The position numbers and the translations under genes are program-made. Of a DNA stretch of 11,027 nt, positions 1 through 7,456 are shown in pieces (positions within the stretch are counted from its first letter, which is position 1; each line of letters opens with the position of its first letter). Under the pieces are notes generated by a model. It searched no databases, was not told where the DNA came from, and saw only the letters and a list, made by a program, of their open reading frames with translations. Origin of the DNA: an uncultured Kiloniellales bacterium (lineage in GTDB: Bacteria; Pseudomonadota; Alphaproteobacteria; Kiloniellales; JAKSDN01); NCBI GenBank assembly GCA_947259625.1, contig CAMYMY010000075.1, positions 1-11,027 on the forward strand. Direction: 5' to 3'.

Positions 1-71
1 GCCTACCCGTGGACAAGGACGTGGCCGCTTACTGGAAGCGGAAATACGAAGCCAAGCCCGGGACGGAGTGA
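1..71 (+). CDS. C-terminal end of an unidentified protein (partial)
   Basis: Reading from base 3, an open frame gives about 22 codons ending at a TGA at 69-71, with the peptide LPVDKDVAAYWKRKYEAKPG followed by T-E. G or C occupies most third codon positions, as in the real genes of this window, and the tail is charged and Lys-rich. The rest of the gene lies left of the window, so no function can be assigned. It is convergent with the RND permease gene, whose stop is 24 bases away. It could be a chance open frame, since only 71 bases are visible, but the codon pattern and the tight convergent spacing favour a real gene end. Confidence 0.4.
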   Translation, partial: LPVDKDVAAYWKRKYEAKPGTE

Positions 72-95
72 CGTCGCAGCCTATCGCCGAAGCGC

Positions 96-3000
96 CTACT
101 CCGCCAATTCCGGCGCCCTCTCGGCGCCCGCCGCCCGCGCCACCGTCGTGAGGCCCAGGTCGTGCAGGATGGCGTAGCAGACCGGCACGACGATCAGCAC
201 CAGGACCGTCGAGGCAAGCAGGCCGAAGGCGAGCGAGGTGACCAGCGGGATCAGCACCTGGGCCTGGAGCGAGCGCTCGAAGAGCAGCGGTAGCAAGCCC
301 GCGATGGTGGTGAGCGAGGTGAGGAGCACCGGCCGGAAGCGGTCGCGGCTGGCTTGGCGTGCCGCGTCGACGGCCTCGGCCCCCTCGGCCGCCCTGAGCT
401 TCACGAAGTTGACCAGCAGGATCGAATCGTTGACCACGATGCCGGCGAGCGAGGCGAAGCCCAGGATGCTGGGCATGGAGACCTCGAGGCCCATGACCAG
501 GTGACCCCAGATCACGCCGATCGACGCGAGCGGGATCGCCAGCATCACGATCAGCGGCTCGACATAGCTGCGGAACTGGAAGCTGAGCAGCAGGAAGATG
601 CCGATCAATCCGGCCATCAGGCCGCGCCGCAGGGAGCCGCCGGTCTTCTCCTGCTCGGCCGTCTCGCCCTCGAGCGAGACCTCGACCCCGGGGAACATCC
701 GCGCCAGCTCGGGCAGGAACCTCGCCCGCGTGTCGGCCAGCACCTCGTTCAGGTTCGCGACCCGGGCGTCCAGGTCGCCGCGGATGGTCACGGTGCGCCG
801 GCCGTCGATCCGCGCCACGCGGGCGAAGCCGCGCCCGGTTTCGATCTCGGCCACGGTCGACAGCGGCACCTGGGCGCCGTCCGGCAGGGTGACCGCGAAG
901 TAGTCCAGGTCCGCCAGGCTGTCCTGGTCGCCGGCCGGCAGCCGGACGTCGATGTCGAAGCTCTCCGGGCCGACCTGCAGCTCGGCCGCGGTGCGCCCGA
1001 AGTAGGCGGCGCGCAGCTGCCCGGCGACCGTCGCCGCGTCGAGGCCGAGCGCCGTGGCTCCGTCGCGCAGCTTGAGCCGCAGCTCCGGCTTGCCCGGGCG
1101 CAGGTCGTCGCTCAGGTCGACCACGCCCCGGTAGCGGTCGAGCCAGGCGATCAGCGCCTCGGAGGTCGCCTTGAGCTGGTCCAGGGACTCGCCCTGCAGT
1201 CGGATCTCGATCGGCTGGCCGGCCGGACCGATCTGGGGCTCCTTGAAGGTCACCGAGACGGCGTCCGCGACCTCCCCGGTCTCCTGCCGCCAGAGGCTCA
1301 GCACGTCGTCGAGCCGGGCGTCGCGGACCTGCGCCGACAGCAGGTCGGCGGTCACCGTGGCCAGATGCGCCCCGGTCTCGAAGGCGTCCGCGTTGGTGTT
1401 GAAGCGGACCATCGCGTTGCGGACCAGGGTCCGGCCCTCGGGCTGGCGCGGCGCGAAGGCGGCATCGACCCGCGCCAGGGCCGTCGTGAGCTGCTCGACC
1501 GCCGCCTCGGTGCGCGCCAGCGGCGTGCCCTGGGGCAACAGCAGGCGCGCCTCCACCACGTCGCCGTCCAGCTCCGGAAAGGCGCGGAACTTGAGCACGC
1601 CGCCGGCCACCATGCTGAGCGAGACCAGAAAGACCATCACGACCAGGCCGAGGGTCAGGTAGCGCCAGGCGACCGCCAGGTCGACCAGCCGGCCCAGCCG
1701 GTCTTCCCGCAAGCGCTCGAAGGCCGCCTCGAAGCGCCTGCGGAAGGGGCGCTCGCGCCGGCCGGTCAGCGCATGGGCCATGTGGTTCGGCAGGATCAGG
1801 AAGGCCTCGATCAGGCTGACCGAAAGGGTGATGATCAGGATCACCGGCACCACCTTGAGCACCTTGCCCATGTCGCCGGCGAGGAAGGCCAAGGGCACGA
1901 ACACGCAGACCGAGGTGGCGAAGGACGACAGCACGCCGGAAGCGACCTCCCGGGTGCCGGCGACCGCGGCCTCGAGCGGCGTCTTGCCGAGGCGCAGGTG
2001 GCGGGCGATGTTCTCGGCGATCACGATGGCGTCGTCCATCATCAGGCCGATGGCGATCAGCAGCGCGACCATGGTCAGCATGTTGATCGAATAGCCGATC
2101 AGGGTCATGACGAAGAGCGTGCCGAGGAACGAGGCCGGCAGGCCCATGGCGACCCAGAACGAGAACCGGAAGGAAAAGAACAGCCACAGCGCCAGGAACA
2201 CCAGGAACAGGCCCTGCAGGCCGTTGCGGACCAGCATGTTCAGGCGGTCCCGGACGATGGACGCGATGTCCCGGGTGAGCGCGAAGGCCACGCCCGGCGG
2301 CGCGCGTCCTTGTTCCTCGGCCACGAAGGCCTCGACGGAGTCCATCACGGTCAAGGTGTCCTGCGCCTTCGTCTTCTCGACCTGGAGCAGCGCCGCGCGG
2401 CGGCCGTTGAATAGCGTGCGCTCCTCGTCCAGCTCGAAGCGGTCGGTGATGCGCGCGATCTGCCCGAGGCGCAGCTCGGCGCCGGTCGCGCCGCCCAGGA
2501 TCACCAGGTCCTCGAAGGCCCGCGGGCTGCGCCGCTCGTCGGCGAAGCGGATCAAGACGTCGCGCTCGCCTGTCTCGACGCTGCCCGAGGGCAGGTCCAG
2601 GCTCTGGCGCTCGACCGTCTCGGCGATCGCGGCGACGCTGAGGCCATACTGGCGCAGCTTGACTAGGTCCGGCTCGATACGGATCTGCCGCGTCGAGAAT
2701 CCCAGGAGCACGACTTGGCTGATCCCCGGGAGGCGGATCAGACGGTCCTTCACCGCCTCGGCATAGACCTTCAGGTCGGGCTCGGCCATGGGACCGGTCA
2801 TCGCGACCGAAACCACGATGTCGGTCCGGTTGAGCTCGCTGATGGTCGGGTCCTCGGCCAGGTCGGGGAAGTCGCCGATCGCGTCGATCTCTGTCTTCAC
2901 GTCGGCGAGGAAGCGGTTCAGGTCGCCGTCCTCGTGCATCTCGATTGTGGCGCTGGCCAGGCTTTCGCGCGCGTCGCAGCGCACCTCTTCCAGGTCGGTC

Positions 3001-3215
3001 AGGCCCTCGACCGCGTCCTCGATGCGCTGACAGAGGGCCTCTTCGACCGTCTCGGCCCTGGCGCCGGGGTAGACGACGTTCACACGAACCGCGTCGCTCG
3101 CGAAATCCGGGAAGGTCTCGCGCTTCAGCATCGGCAGCGCCATCACCCCGGAAATCAGCAGCAGGCCCATGAGGAGATTGGCGGCGGTCGGATGACCGGC
3201 GAAGAAGCGGATCAT
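96..3215 (-). CDS. RND efflux permease (AcrB/HAE1-like inner-membrane pump subunit)
   Basis: This 1039-residue protein has the usual size and layout of a resistance-nodulation-division exporter: one N-terminal membrane helix (about 10-28), a large periplasmic porter loop (about 30-330), a block of helices (about 334-541), a second periplasmic loop (about 545-860) and a final helix block (about 862-1015), for twelve helices in all. Helix 4 carries the proton-relay pair Asp394-Asp395 in GLMMDDAIVIAEN. Helix 10 reads GIVVNDSILLVNF, so the Lys of AcrB (K940) is replaced by Asn929, with Asp930 next to it. The RDRFRP segment before helix 11 (Arg959, Arg961) is family-typical. It should work as a trimer, using the proton gradient to pump amphipathic compounds out with the adjacent fusion protein and a TolC-type channel not seen here. 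The start overlaps the fusion-protein stop in ATGA and has GGAGG six bases upstream. Substrate cannot be told from sequence. Confidence 0.96.
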   Translation of the reverse strand: MIRFFAGHPTAANLLMGLLLISGVMALPMLKRETFPDFASDAVRVNVVYPGARAETVEEALCQRIEDAVEGLTDLEEVRCDARESLASATIEMHEDGDLNRFLADVKTEIDAIGDFPDLAEDPTISELNRTDIVVSVAMTGPMAEPDLKVYAEAVKDRLIRLPGISQVVLLGFSTRQIRIEPDLVKLRQYGLSVAAIAETVERQSLDLPSGSVETGERDVLIRFADERRSPRAFEDLVILGGATGAELRLGQIARITDRFELDEERTLFNGRRAALLQVEKTKAQDTLTVMDSVEAFVAEEQGRAPPGVAFALTRDIASIVRDRLNMLVRNGLQGLFLVFLALWLFFSFRFSFWVAMGLPASFLGTLFVMTLIGYSINMLTMVALLIAIGLMMDDAIVIAENIARHLRLGKTPLEAAVAGTREVASGVLSSFATSVCVFVPLAFLAGDMGKVLKVVPVILIITLSVSLIEAFLILPNHMAHALTGRRERPFRRRFEAAFERLREDRLGRLVDLAVAWRYLTLGLVVMVFLVSLSMVAGGVLKFRAFPELDGDVVEARLLLPQGTPLARTEAAVEQLTTALARVDAAFAPRQPEGRTLVRNAMVRFNTNADAFETGAHLATVTADLLSAQVRDARLDDVLSLWRQETGEVADAVSVTFKEPQIGPAGQPIEIRLQGESLDQLKATSEALIAWLDRYRGVVDLSDDLRPGKPELRLKLRDGATALGLDAATVAGQLRAAYFGRTAAELQVGPESFDIDVRLPAGDQDSLADLDYFAVTLPDGAQVPLSTVAEIETGRGFARVARIDGRRTVTIRGDLDARVANLNEVLADTRARFLPELARMFPGVEVSLEGETAEQEKTGGSLRRGLMAGLIGIFLLLSFQFRSYVEPLIVMLAIPLASIGVIWGHLVMGLEVSMPSILGFASLAGIVVNDSILLVNFVKLRAAEGAEAVDAARQASRDRFRPVLLTSLTTIAGLLPLLFERSLQAQVLIPLVTSLAFGLLASTVLVLIVVPVCYAILHDLGLTTVARAAGAERAPELAE

Positions 3216-3226
3216 CTAAGCCCTCC
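3212..3226 (-). promoter_or_regulatory. ATGA stop-start overlap and ribosome binding site of the RND permease
   Basis: On the minus strand a GGAGG (3226-3222) lies six bases before the permease ATG (3215-3213), and the last base pair of that ATG is shared with the TGA stop (3214-3212) of the fusion protein. A four-base ATGA overlap with a good Shine-Dalgarno is the usual arrangement for translational coupling, which would keep the two pump subunits in proportion. Confidence 0.85.
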
Positions 3227-4600
3227 GGCCCCGCCGGCCTGCGCCGCCAGACGCCCGGCCAGGCCCTCGTCCGTCCTGGGGGCGAGCAGCATGCCCTCGA
3301 TCGCCGGGATCAGGTCGGACACCACGACCCGCTCGCCCCCCGCCAGCCCCTGCTCCACGATCACGAAGTCGCTCTGCACCGGCCCTAGGGTGACCGGCCG
3401 AAACGCGAGACGATCGTCGGGGCCCGCGACGTAGACGAGGTCGCCGCCGTCCGCGCCGCGATGCAGGGCGACCCGCGGTACGGCGATCCGGTTCGCCTGG
3501 GAGGCGCCCCGCACCTCGACCTCGACATACATGTTCTTGGTCAATGGCGGCCGCTGACCCGGAATTGCACTGCGGTAGGGCTCGTCGACCGCTACCACGA
3601 CACCGAGTGTGCGGGTCTGCGGATCGACCATGTCGCTGATACGGTCGAAGCGGGCCTCCCAGGAGGCCGCGAAATCGCCGGCGACCAGCCGCACCTCGGC
3701 CGAGAAGCCCCACTTTCGCGGCAGGTCCGAGATCTCCTCGACGCTCAGCGACGACAGGTCGAGACCCGTGGGCACGAGGGGCCGCATGTGATTGAGCGCG
3801 ATCTGCGCCGTGACCTCGGCCACGTCGATCGAGTCCGCCACGCCCAGCTTCTGGCCGGCGCTCACGAACTGGGTCGCCTCGGCCAGCACCTCGGCGATGC
3901 GCGCCTCGAACGGCAACCGGATGACGGTGCGCTCCAGATCCAGTCGCGCTTCATCCAGTTGCGCCTGGTTGAGCACGAGGTTGGCCTTGAGCACCCGCTG
4001 TCCGGCCGGCAGCAGGTTCAGTTGGTTCTGCAGATCCTGGATCTGCCGGCGCTCGTTCAACACGGCGCTCTCGGTCTCGTCGACCGTCGTTTGGCTGATG
4101 TTCTTCTTGGCCAGGAGCTTGCGCTTGCGCGCCAGGTCCTGCTCGGCGAGCGTCAGGGTGCGGCGGGCGATCTCGAGCGAGCTTTCGGTGTTGGCGCGGC
4201 GCACGTCCAGCTCCTCCAGCTCGGCCCGGACGGCCTCCACGCTGGCCTCGATGCGCGCGACCGCCAGCTCGTAGTTCGCCGGGTCGATGCGCAGGAGCTC
4301 GCTGCCGGCCTCGAGCAGACGTCCGCGTTCGAGATCCGGGTGCCGATAGACGACCTTGCCGGAGACCTGGGCGACCGCCTCCCAGACGGTGCCCGGTTGG
4401 ACGAAGCCATAGCCGAGCGCTCGCGGCACGAAGTCGGCCGGCACCGCCTCGATGACGCGCACCGGCTTGGCGACTTCACTCGGCTCGGCCTGTTCCGGGA
4501 GCTGCCGTTGGGAGAGCTGCCAGGCCAGAACGGCGATGCCGATCGCCACCGGCGGCGCGATCAGCAACGCCTTGAGCCGTCGCTTCCCCGAACCGGCCAT
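3212..4600 (-). CDS. RND efflux membrane fusion protein (HlyD/AcrA-like periplasmic adaptor)
   Basis: This 462-residue periplasmic adaptor should link the downstream RND permease to an outer-membrane channel. The N terminus is basic (MAGSGKRRLK), followed by one hydrophobic segment (about 9-28). There is no lipobox Cys, so it is probably anchored by this helix or has it cleaved as a signal. The first half of a lipoyl/barrel-sandwich domain follows (about 70-110, with QVSGKV and LLRIDPANY), then a long Glu/Arg/Leu/Gln-rich coiled-coil hairpin (about 112-225), the second lipoyl half (about 226-262), and beta-barrel and membrane-proximal domains (to about 440) containing a VDPQTRTLGV segment typical of the family. 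The frame is open upstream to 4750, but that part runs inside the dehydrogenase gene and reads as low-complexity shadow. The ATG at 4600 has AGGAGG six bases before it, which decides the start. The gene is 25 bases after the dehydrogenase stop. Confidence 0.94.
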   Translation of the reverse strand: MAGSGKRRLKALLIAPPVAIGIAVLAWQLSQRQLPEQAEPSEVAKPVRVIEAVPADFVPRALGYGFVQPGTVWEAVAQVSGKVVYRHPDLERGRLLEAGSELLRIDPANYELAVARIEASVEAVRAELEELDVRRANTESSLEIARRTLTLAEQDLARKRKLLAKKNISQTTVDETESAVLNERRQIQDLQNQLNLLPAGQRVLKANLVLNQAQLDEARLDLERTVIRLPFEARIAEVLAEATQFVSAGQKLGVADSIDVAEVTAQIALNHMRPLVPTGLDLSSLSVEEISDLPRKWGFSAEVRLVAGDFAASWEARFDRISDMVDPQTRTLGVVVAVDEPYRSAIPGQRPPLTKNMYVEVEVRGASQANRIAVPRVALHRGADGGDLVYVAGPDDRLAFRPVTLGPVQSDFVIVEQGLAGGERVVVSDLIPAIEGMLLAPRTDEGLAGRLAAQAGGAGGLR

Positions 4601-4606
4601 CGATAC

Positions 4607-4612
4607 CCTCCT
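4607..4612 (-). promoter_or_regulatory. Consensus ribosome binding site of the fusion-protein gene
   Basis: The minus strand reads AGGAGG here, six bases ahead of the ATG at 4600-4598. It lies in the 25-base gap after the dehydrogenase stop. It is the best Shine-Dalgarno I see in the window and fixes the start of the fusion protein over the longer open frame. Confidence 0.85.
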
Positions 4613-4625
4613 AAAGTCCCGGGCC

Positions 4626-5765
4626 TCACGAACCTGACAGCAGCGCCCGGGCGATGATGTTGCGCTGGACCTCCGAGGCGCCCTCGTAGATACGCATGAT
4701 ACGCACGTCGCGCAGGTAGCGTTCAAGCGGAAGGTCGCGGCAATAGCCATAGCCGCCGTGGACCTGCAGCGCCAGGTCGCTCACCATGCCGGCCATCTCC
4801 GAGGCGAACAGCTTGGCCATGGCGGCCTCCTTGGTGAAGCGCACGCCGGCCTGGCGCAACCGCGCGGCGCGCAGCGCGAGCAGGCGGGCCGCGTCCAGCC
4901 GGGTCGCCATGTCGGCGAGCATCCACTGGATGCCCTGATACTCGGCCAGCGGCCGATTCGACACCTCGCGCTGCTTCGCCCAGGCGAGCGCCGCGTCGAA
5001 GGCCGCTTGGGCGATGCCGAGGCACATCGCCGCCACCTCGACGCGGCCGTTGTCGAGCACGCGCAGCGCCGTCTTGAACCCACTGCCCTCGGGACCGATG
5101 CAGTTCTCCTCCGGCACGACGCAGTCGAACGAGAGCTCGAAGACCTGGCCGGCGCGCAGGCCCATCGTGGGTTGCGGCGGACCGGCGGCGAAGCCGTTCG
5201 TTCCCCGGTCCACCACGAAGGCGCTGATGCCACGGGGACCGGCCGCCGGGTCGCTGACGGCGAAGACGACGACGAAGTCCGCCACGCCGCCGTTCGAGAT
5301 GAAGTGCTTCACCCCCTCGAGCCGATAGCCGACGCCCTCCCGCCGGGCGGTCGTGCGCATGTCGGCCGGGTTCGAGCCGGCGCCCGGCTCGGTCAGCGCG
5401 AAGGCGCCCAGCGTATCGCCGGCGGCGGCCGCGGGCAGATAGCGCTGCCGCAGGCCGTCCTCGCCGCCCAGCAGTATGGCGTCGCTCGCCAGAAAATGCG
5501 CGGTCACCATCGAGGCGGTCGCGGCGCAGGCCCCGGCGATCTGCTCGACGGCCAGCATCAGGGCCGGCGCCGAGATGCCCGGACCGCCCCAGCGCTCCGG
5601 CAGGTTCATGCCCATGATCCCCAGCTCGGCGAGCTTGGGCAGGTGCTCGGCGGGAAAGGCCGCCGTCTCGTCGAGCGCGGCCGCCCTCGGCGCGAGCACC
5701 TCCTGGGCGAAGCGGCGGACCGTCTCTTTCAGCAGGACCTCGTCCTCGGTGAATTCAGGATCCAT
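4626..5765 (-). CDS. Acyl-CoA dehydrogenase (FAD flavoprotein)
   Basis: This 379-residue enzyme has the full length and order of the acyl-CoA dehydrogenase family: an N-terminal helical domain (about 1-118), a beta domain with the flavin/substrate signature FALTEPGAGSNPADM (about 122-136) and the HFISNGG segment (about 154-160), then a C-terminal helical domain with QVHGGYGY (about 334-341). Near the end, YEGASEVQRN places a Glu (Glu361) where the medium/short-chain enzymes carry the catalytic base that removes the alpha proton of an acyl-CoA. It should form a trans-2-enoyl-CoA and pass electrons to electron-transfer flavoprotein. The start is the ATG at 5765, with GGAGG five bases upstream and 14 bases after the CoA-transferase stop. 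Chain-length or branch specificity cannot be read from this. The pairing with a CaiB-type transferase suggests its substrate is activated by CoA transfer. Confidence 0.95.
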   Translation of the reverse strand: MDPEFTEDEVLLKETVRRFAQEVLAPRAAALDETAAFPAEHLPKLAELGIMGMNLPERWGGPGISAPALMLAVEQIAGACAATASMVTAHFLASDAILLGGEDGLRQRYLPAAAAGDTLGAFALTEPGAGSNPADMRTTARREGVGYRLEGVKHFISNGGVADFVVVFAVSDPAAGPRGISAFVVDRGTNGFAAGPPQPTMGLRAGQVFELSFDCVVPEENCIGPEGSGFKTALRVLDNGRVEVAAMCLGIAQAAFDAALAWAKQREVSNRPLAEYQGIQWMLADMATRLDAARLLALRAARLRQAGVRFTKEAAMAKLFASEMAGMVSDLALQVHGGYGYCRDLPLERYLRDVRIMRIYEGASEVQRNIIARALLSGS

Positions 5766-5779
5766 AGCACCCTCCCCGG

Positions 5780-6970
5780 TCAAACCGCGCCGTCCCGCCG
5801 CAGCGCCTCGACCTCCGCTCGGCCGATGCCGAGAAGCTCGCCCAGCACGGCCTCGCTGTGCTCGCCGAGCAGGGGCGGCTGCGCGTGCCGCCCCCGCGGC
5901 GCAGCCGAGAACTGTACCGGCTGCTCGATCAGCGGGATCTCGCCGAGGGTCGGATGTTCCGCCGACGCCAGCAGCTTGCGAAACGCGACCTGGGCGCTCC
6001 CGGCGGCCTGCTCGACGGTCCAGATCGGCGAGGCGGGCACCCCCTGCCCGTCCAGTATTTCGACGACCTCGGCAACCGCCAGACGGCCGCTCCAGGCCTC
6101 GATCGCCGCGCGCAGCGCCGGCTCGTGGCGGGTGCGCAGCTCGTCGCTGGCGAAACGCGGGTCGCGGACCAGCTCGGCCGCGCCCATCGCCTCCGCCAGG
6201 CGGGCGAAAAGCCCGTTGTTGGCGACCGCGATGATCACCTCGCCGTCGGCCGCGCGGAAGCTCCCGAAGGGGGAAGAGAGCGGATGCCGGTTGCCGGTCC
6301 GCCCCGGGGTCGTGCCGGCGTAGAGATACTGGGCCAGCGCCGTGGGCAGCAGCGAGAAAATCGAGTCGAACATGGCGACGTCGATCCGCCGGCCCAGGCC
6401 GCTGCGCTCGCGGGCGAAGAGCGCGGCCATGATCGCCCAGGCGGCATAGAGGCCGCCGGAGAGGTCGGCCATGGACTCGCCGGCCCGCGTCGGCGGCCCG
6501 TCGGCGTCCCCGGTGACGCTCATCAGGCCGGCCATGGCCTGGGCAATGATGTCGTAGGCCGGCCGGTCGGCCAGGGGGCCGCTCTGGCCGAAGCCCGAGA
6601 TGCTGGCATAGACCAGGCGAGGGTTGATCGCGCGCAGGGTCTCGTGATCGACGCCGAGCCGGCCGGCCACGCCGGGCTTGAAGTTCTCCACCACCACGTC
6701 GCTCTTTTCGGCGAGTCCTTGAGCCAGGGCCACGCCGCGCGCCGATTTCAGGTTGAGCGTCAGGCTCTTCTTGCCGCGGTTCATCAGCAGGAACAGCGCG
6801 CTCTCGCCCTCCTTGAAGGGGCCGATGTGCCGGTAGTCGTCGCCGCCCGGCGGCTCGACCTTGATGACCTCGGCGCCCAGGTCGGCGAGCAGCGCCGTGC
6901 AAAACGGCCCCGCCAGGACCCGCGAGAAGTCGAGCACGCGCAGCCCGCTCAAGAGATCGGTGCCCGGCAT
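5780..6970 (-). CDS. CaiB/BaiF family (class III) CoA-transferase
   Basis: This protein of 396 residues moves CoA from a donor thioester to a carboxylic acid. The N-terminal LSGLRVLDFSRVLAGPFC and LGAEVIKVEPPGGDDYR stretches (about 7-48) are hallmark class III motifs, followed by NRGKKSLTLNLK (about 64-75) and VVVENFKPG (about 92-100). The active-site Asp lies in ESMADLSGG and falls at residue 169 counted from the chosen ATG, the same number as in formyl-CoA transferase. RHP(L)SSPFGSF (about 228-237) is the usual glycine-loop neighbourhood. The frame can also be opened at a TTG at 6988, but that codon lacks a ribosome binding site, while the ATG at 6970 follows a purine-rich AGGGGAAGGGGAAG run. 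Donor and acceptor are unknown; the adjacent dehydrogenase probably uses the product. Racemase members of this fold (alpha-methylacyl-CoA racemase) are a less likely alternative. Confidence 0.92.
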   Translation of the reverse strand: MPGTDLLSGLRVLDFSRVLAGPFCTALLADLGAEVIKVEPPGGDDYRHIGPFKEGESALFLLMNRGKKSLTLNLKSARGVALAQGLAEKSDVVVENFKPGVAGRLGVDHETLRAINPRLVYASISGFGQSGPLADRPAYDIIAQAMAGLMSVTGDADGPPTRAGESMADLSGGLYAAWAIMAALFARERSGLGRRIDVAMFDSIFSLLPTALAQYLYAGTTPGRTGNRHPLSSPFGSFRAADGEVIIAVANNGLFARLAEAMGAAELVRDPRFASDELRTRHEPALRAAIEAWSGRLAVAEVVEILDGQGVPASPIWTVEQAAGSAQVAFRKLLASAEHPTLGEIPLIEQPVQFSAAPRGRHAQPPLLGEHSEAVLGELLGIGRAEVEALRRDGAV

Positions 6971-7054
6971 CTTCCCCTTCCCCTGCAACCGTTAGACCGG
7001 ACGCGAAGCTTGCCACGCCGCGCCGCGCGGGTCACGGCCCGGAATCGTCGCGCG

Positions 7055-7073
7055 GGCCTCCGTGCCGGAGGCC
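7055..7073 (-). terminator. Hairpin after nrtS (possible terminator without a clear U tract)
   Basis: A perfect 8-bp stem (GGCCTCCG with CGGAGGCC) closes a 3-base loop, beginning six bases past the NrtS stop codon on the minus strand. The bases that follow (CGCGCGACGATTCC) contain no T run, so it is not a classic intrinsic terminator. It could stabilise the transcript end or weaken read-through into the CoA-transferase gene. In DNA this GC-rich, chance stems are common, so confidence is low. Confidence 0.35.
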
Positions 7074-7078
7074 TCGAT

Positions 7079-7327
7079 CTATCGGCGCAAGGCGGCACGC
7101 CTGGCCGAGACGCAGCCATAGGTGACCACGCAGAACGGCACGAGGTAGTTCAAGCCGATCTTGACGAGGTTCGGCGCCTCGCCGGCCAGAACGACGTCAC
7201 CTTGGTTGATCGCGCTGAGGACCGTGCCGACGACGAGGGATGTGAACAGCGAACGCTTCAGGGCCCCGTCCGAGGTGGCCAACTCGAAGAGGCCCGGCAG
7301 CCGGCCGCGATCATCGCCTTGCGTCAT
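7079..7327 (-). CDS. nrtS: NrtS-family small membrane protein (nitrate/nitrite transporter)
   Basis: This is a short protein (82 residues from the chosen start) with two hydrophobic helices, about 26-45 and 54-74, joined by NQGDVVLAGE. The pattern LKRSLFTSLVVGTVLSAINQGD followed by a second helix ending LVPFCVVTYGCVSARRA is what I associate with the NrtS family, first described as a nitrate/nitrite transporter in marine cyanobacteria and also annotated in many proteobacteria. Such short two-helix proteins probably act as oligomers in the inner membrane. Two ATGs are possible: 7339 (86 residues, weak upstream site) and 7327, which has GAGGG five bases upstream and is preferred. No nitrate reductase, nitrite reductase or nitrogen regulator lies nearby. 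The family call rests on recalled motif similarity; transport activity of this member is inferred. Confidence 0.75.
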   Translation of the reverse strand: MTQGDDRGRLPGLFELATSDGALKRSLFTSLVVGTVLSAINQGDVVLAGEAPNLVKIGLNYLVPFCVVTYGCVSARRAALRR

Positions 7328-7355
7328 GACGTCCCTCATTGCCCCGGAAGTCGGT

Positions 7356-7367
7356 CCCTTCGAAGGG
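7356..7367. repeat. 12-bp perfect palindrome upstream of nrtS
   Basis: CCCTTCGAAGGG reads the same on both strands. It lies about 30 bases before the nrtS start and just downstream of a candidate -10 element, roughly where transcription would begin. It could be an operator half-pair or a small hairpin in the leader. A 12-base palindrome is short enough to arise by chance. Confidence 0.3.
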
Positions 7368-7371
7368 GGTC

Positions 7372-7399
7372 AGGATATCGGCGGGACGGGCGAAGTAAA
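7372..7399 (-). promoter_or_regulatory. Candidate sigma-70-like promoter for nrtS
   Basis: On the minus strand, TTTACT (7399-7394) and TATCCT (7377-7372) are separated by 16 bases. Each matches four of six consensus positions (TTGACA, TATAAT). The site lies in the 117-base gap between the 87-residue gene and nrtS, which would give a leader of about 30-40 bases. The match is only moderate. Confidence 0.3.
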
Positions 7400-7456
7400 G
7401 AACGAGACCCGGATTCGCGCTGCGCGGGCGGCTGGGCAATCAGGGTGCGGGACAGA

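Noticed and set aside
72..98. A terminator between the convergent genes at the left edge
   Set aside because: Only a 3-bp CGC-TTCG-GCG stem without a T run is present, too weak to call.
354..2414. A 686-codon open frame on the plus strand opposite the RND permease
   Set aside because: Its product is low-complexity (Asp, His, Gln, Arg, Gly rich), as expected for the antisense of a GC-rich gene; the minus-strand product has full RND motifs.
4601..4750. An N-terminal extension of the fusion protein to 512 residues
   Set aside because: The extra 50 residues lie inside the dehydrogenase gene and are not signal-like; AGGAGG before ATG 4600 decides the start.
4626..7016. An apparent 796-residue fusion ending in the acyl-CoA dehydrogenase
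   Set aside because: The N-terminal half is an out-of-frame reading of the CoA-transferase (Arg/Gly-rich). The dehydrogenase begins at ATG 5765 with its own ribosome binding site.
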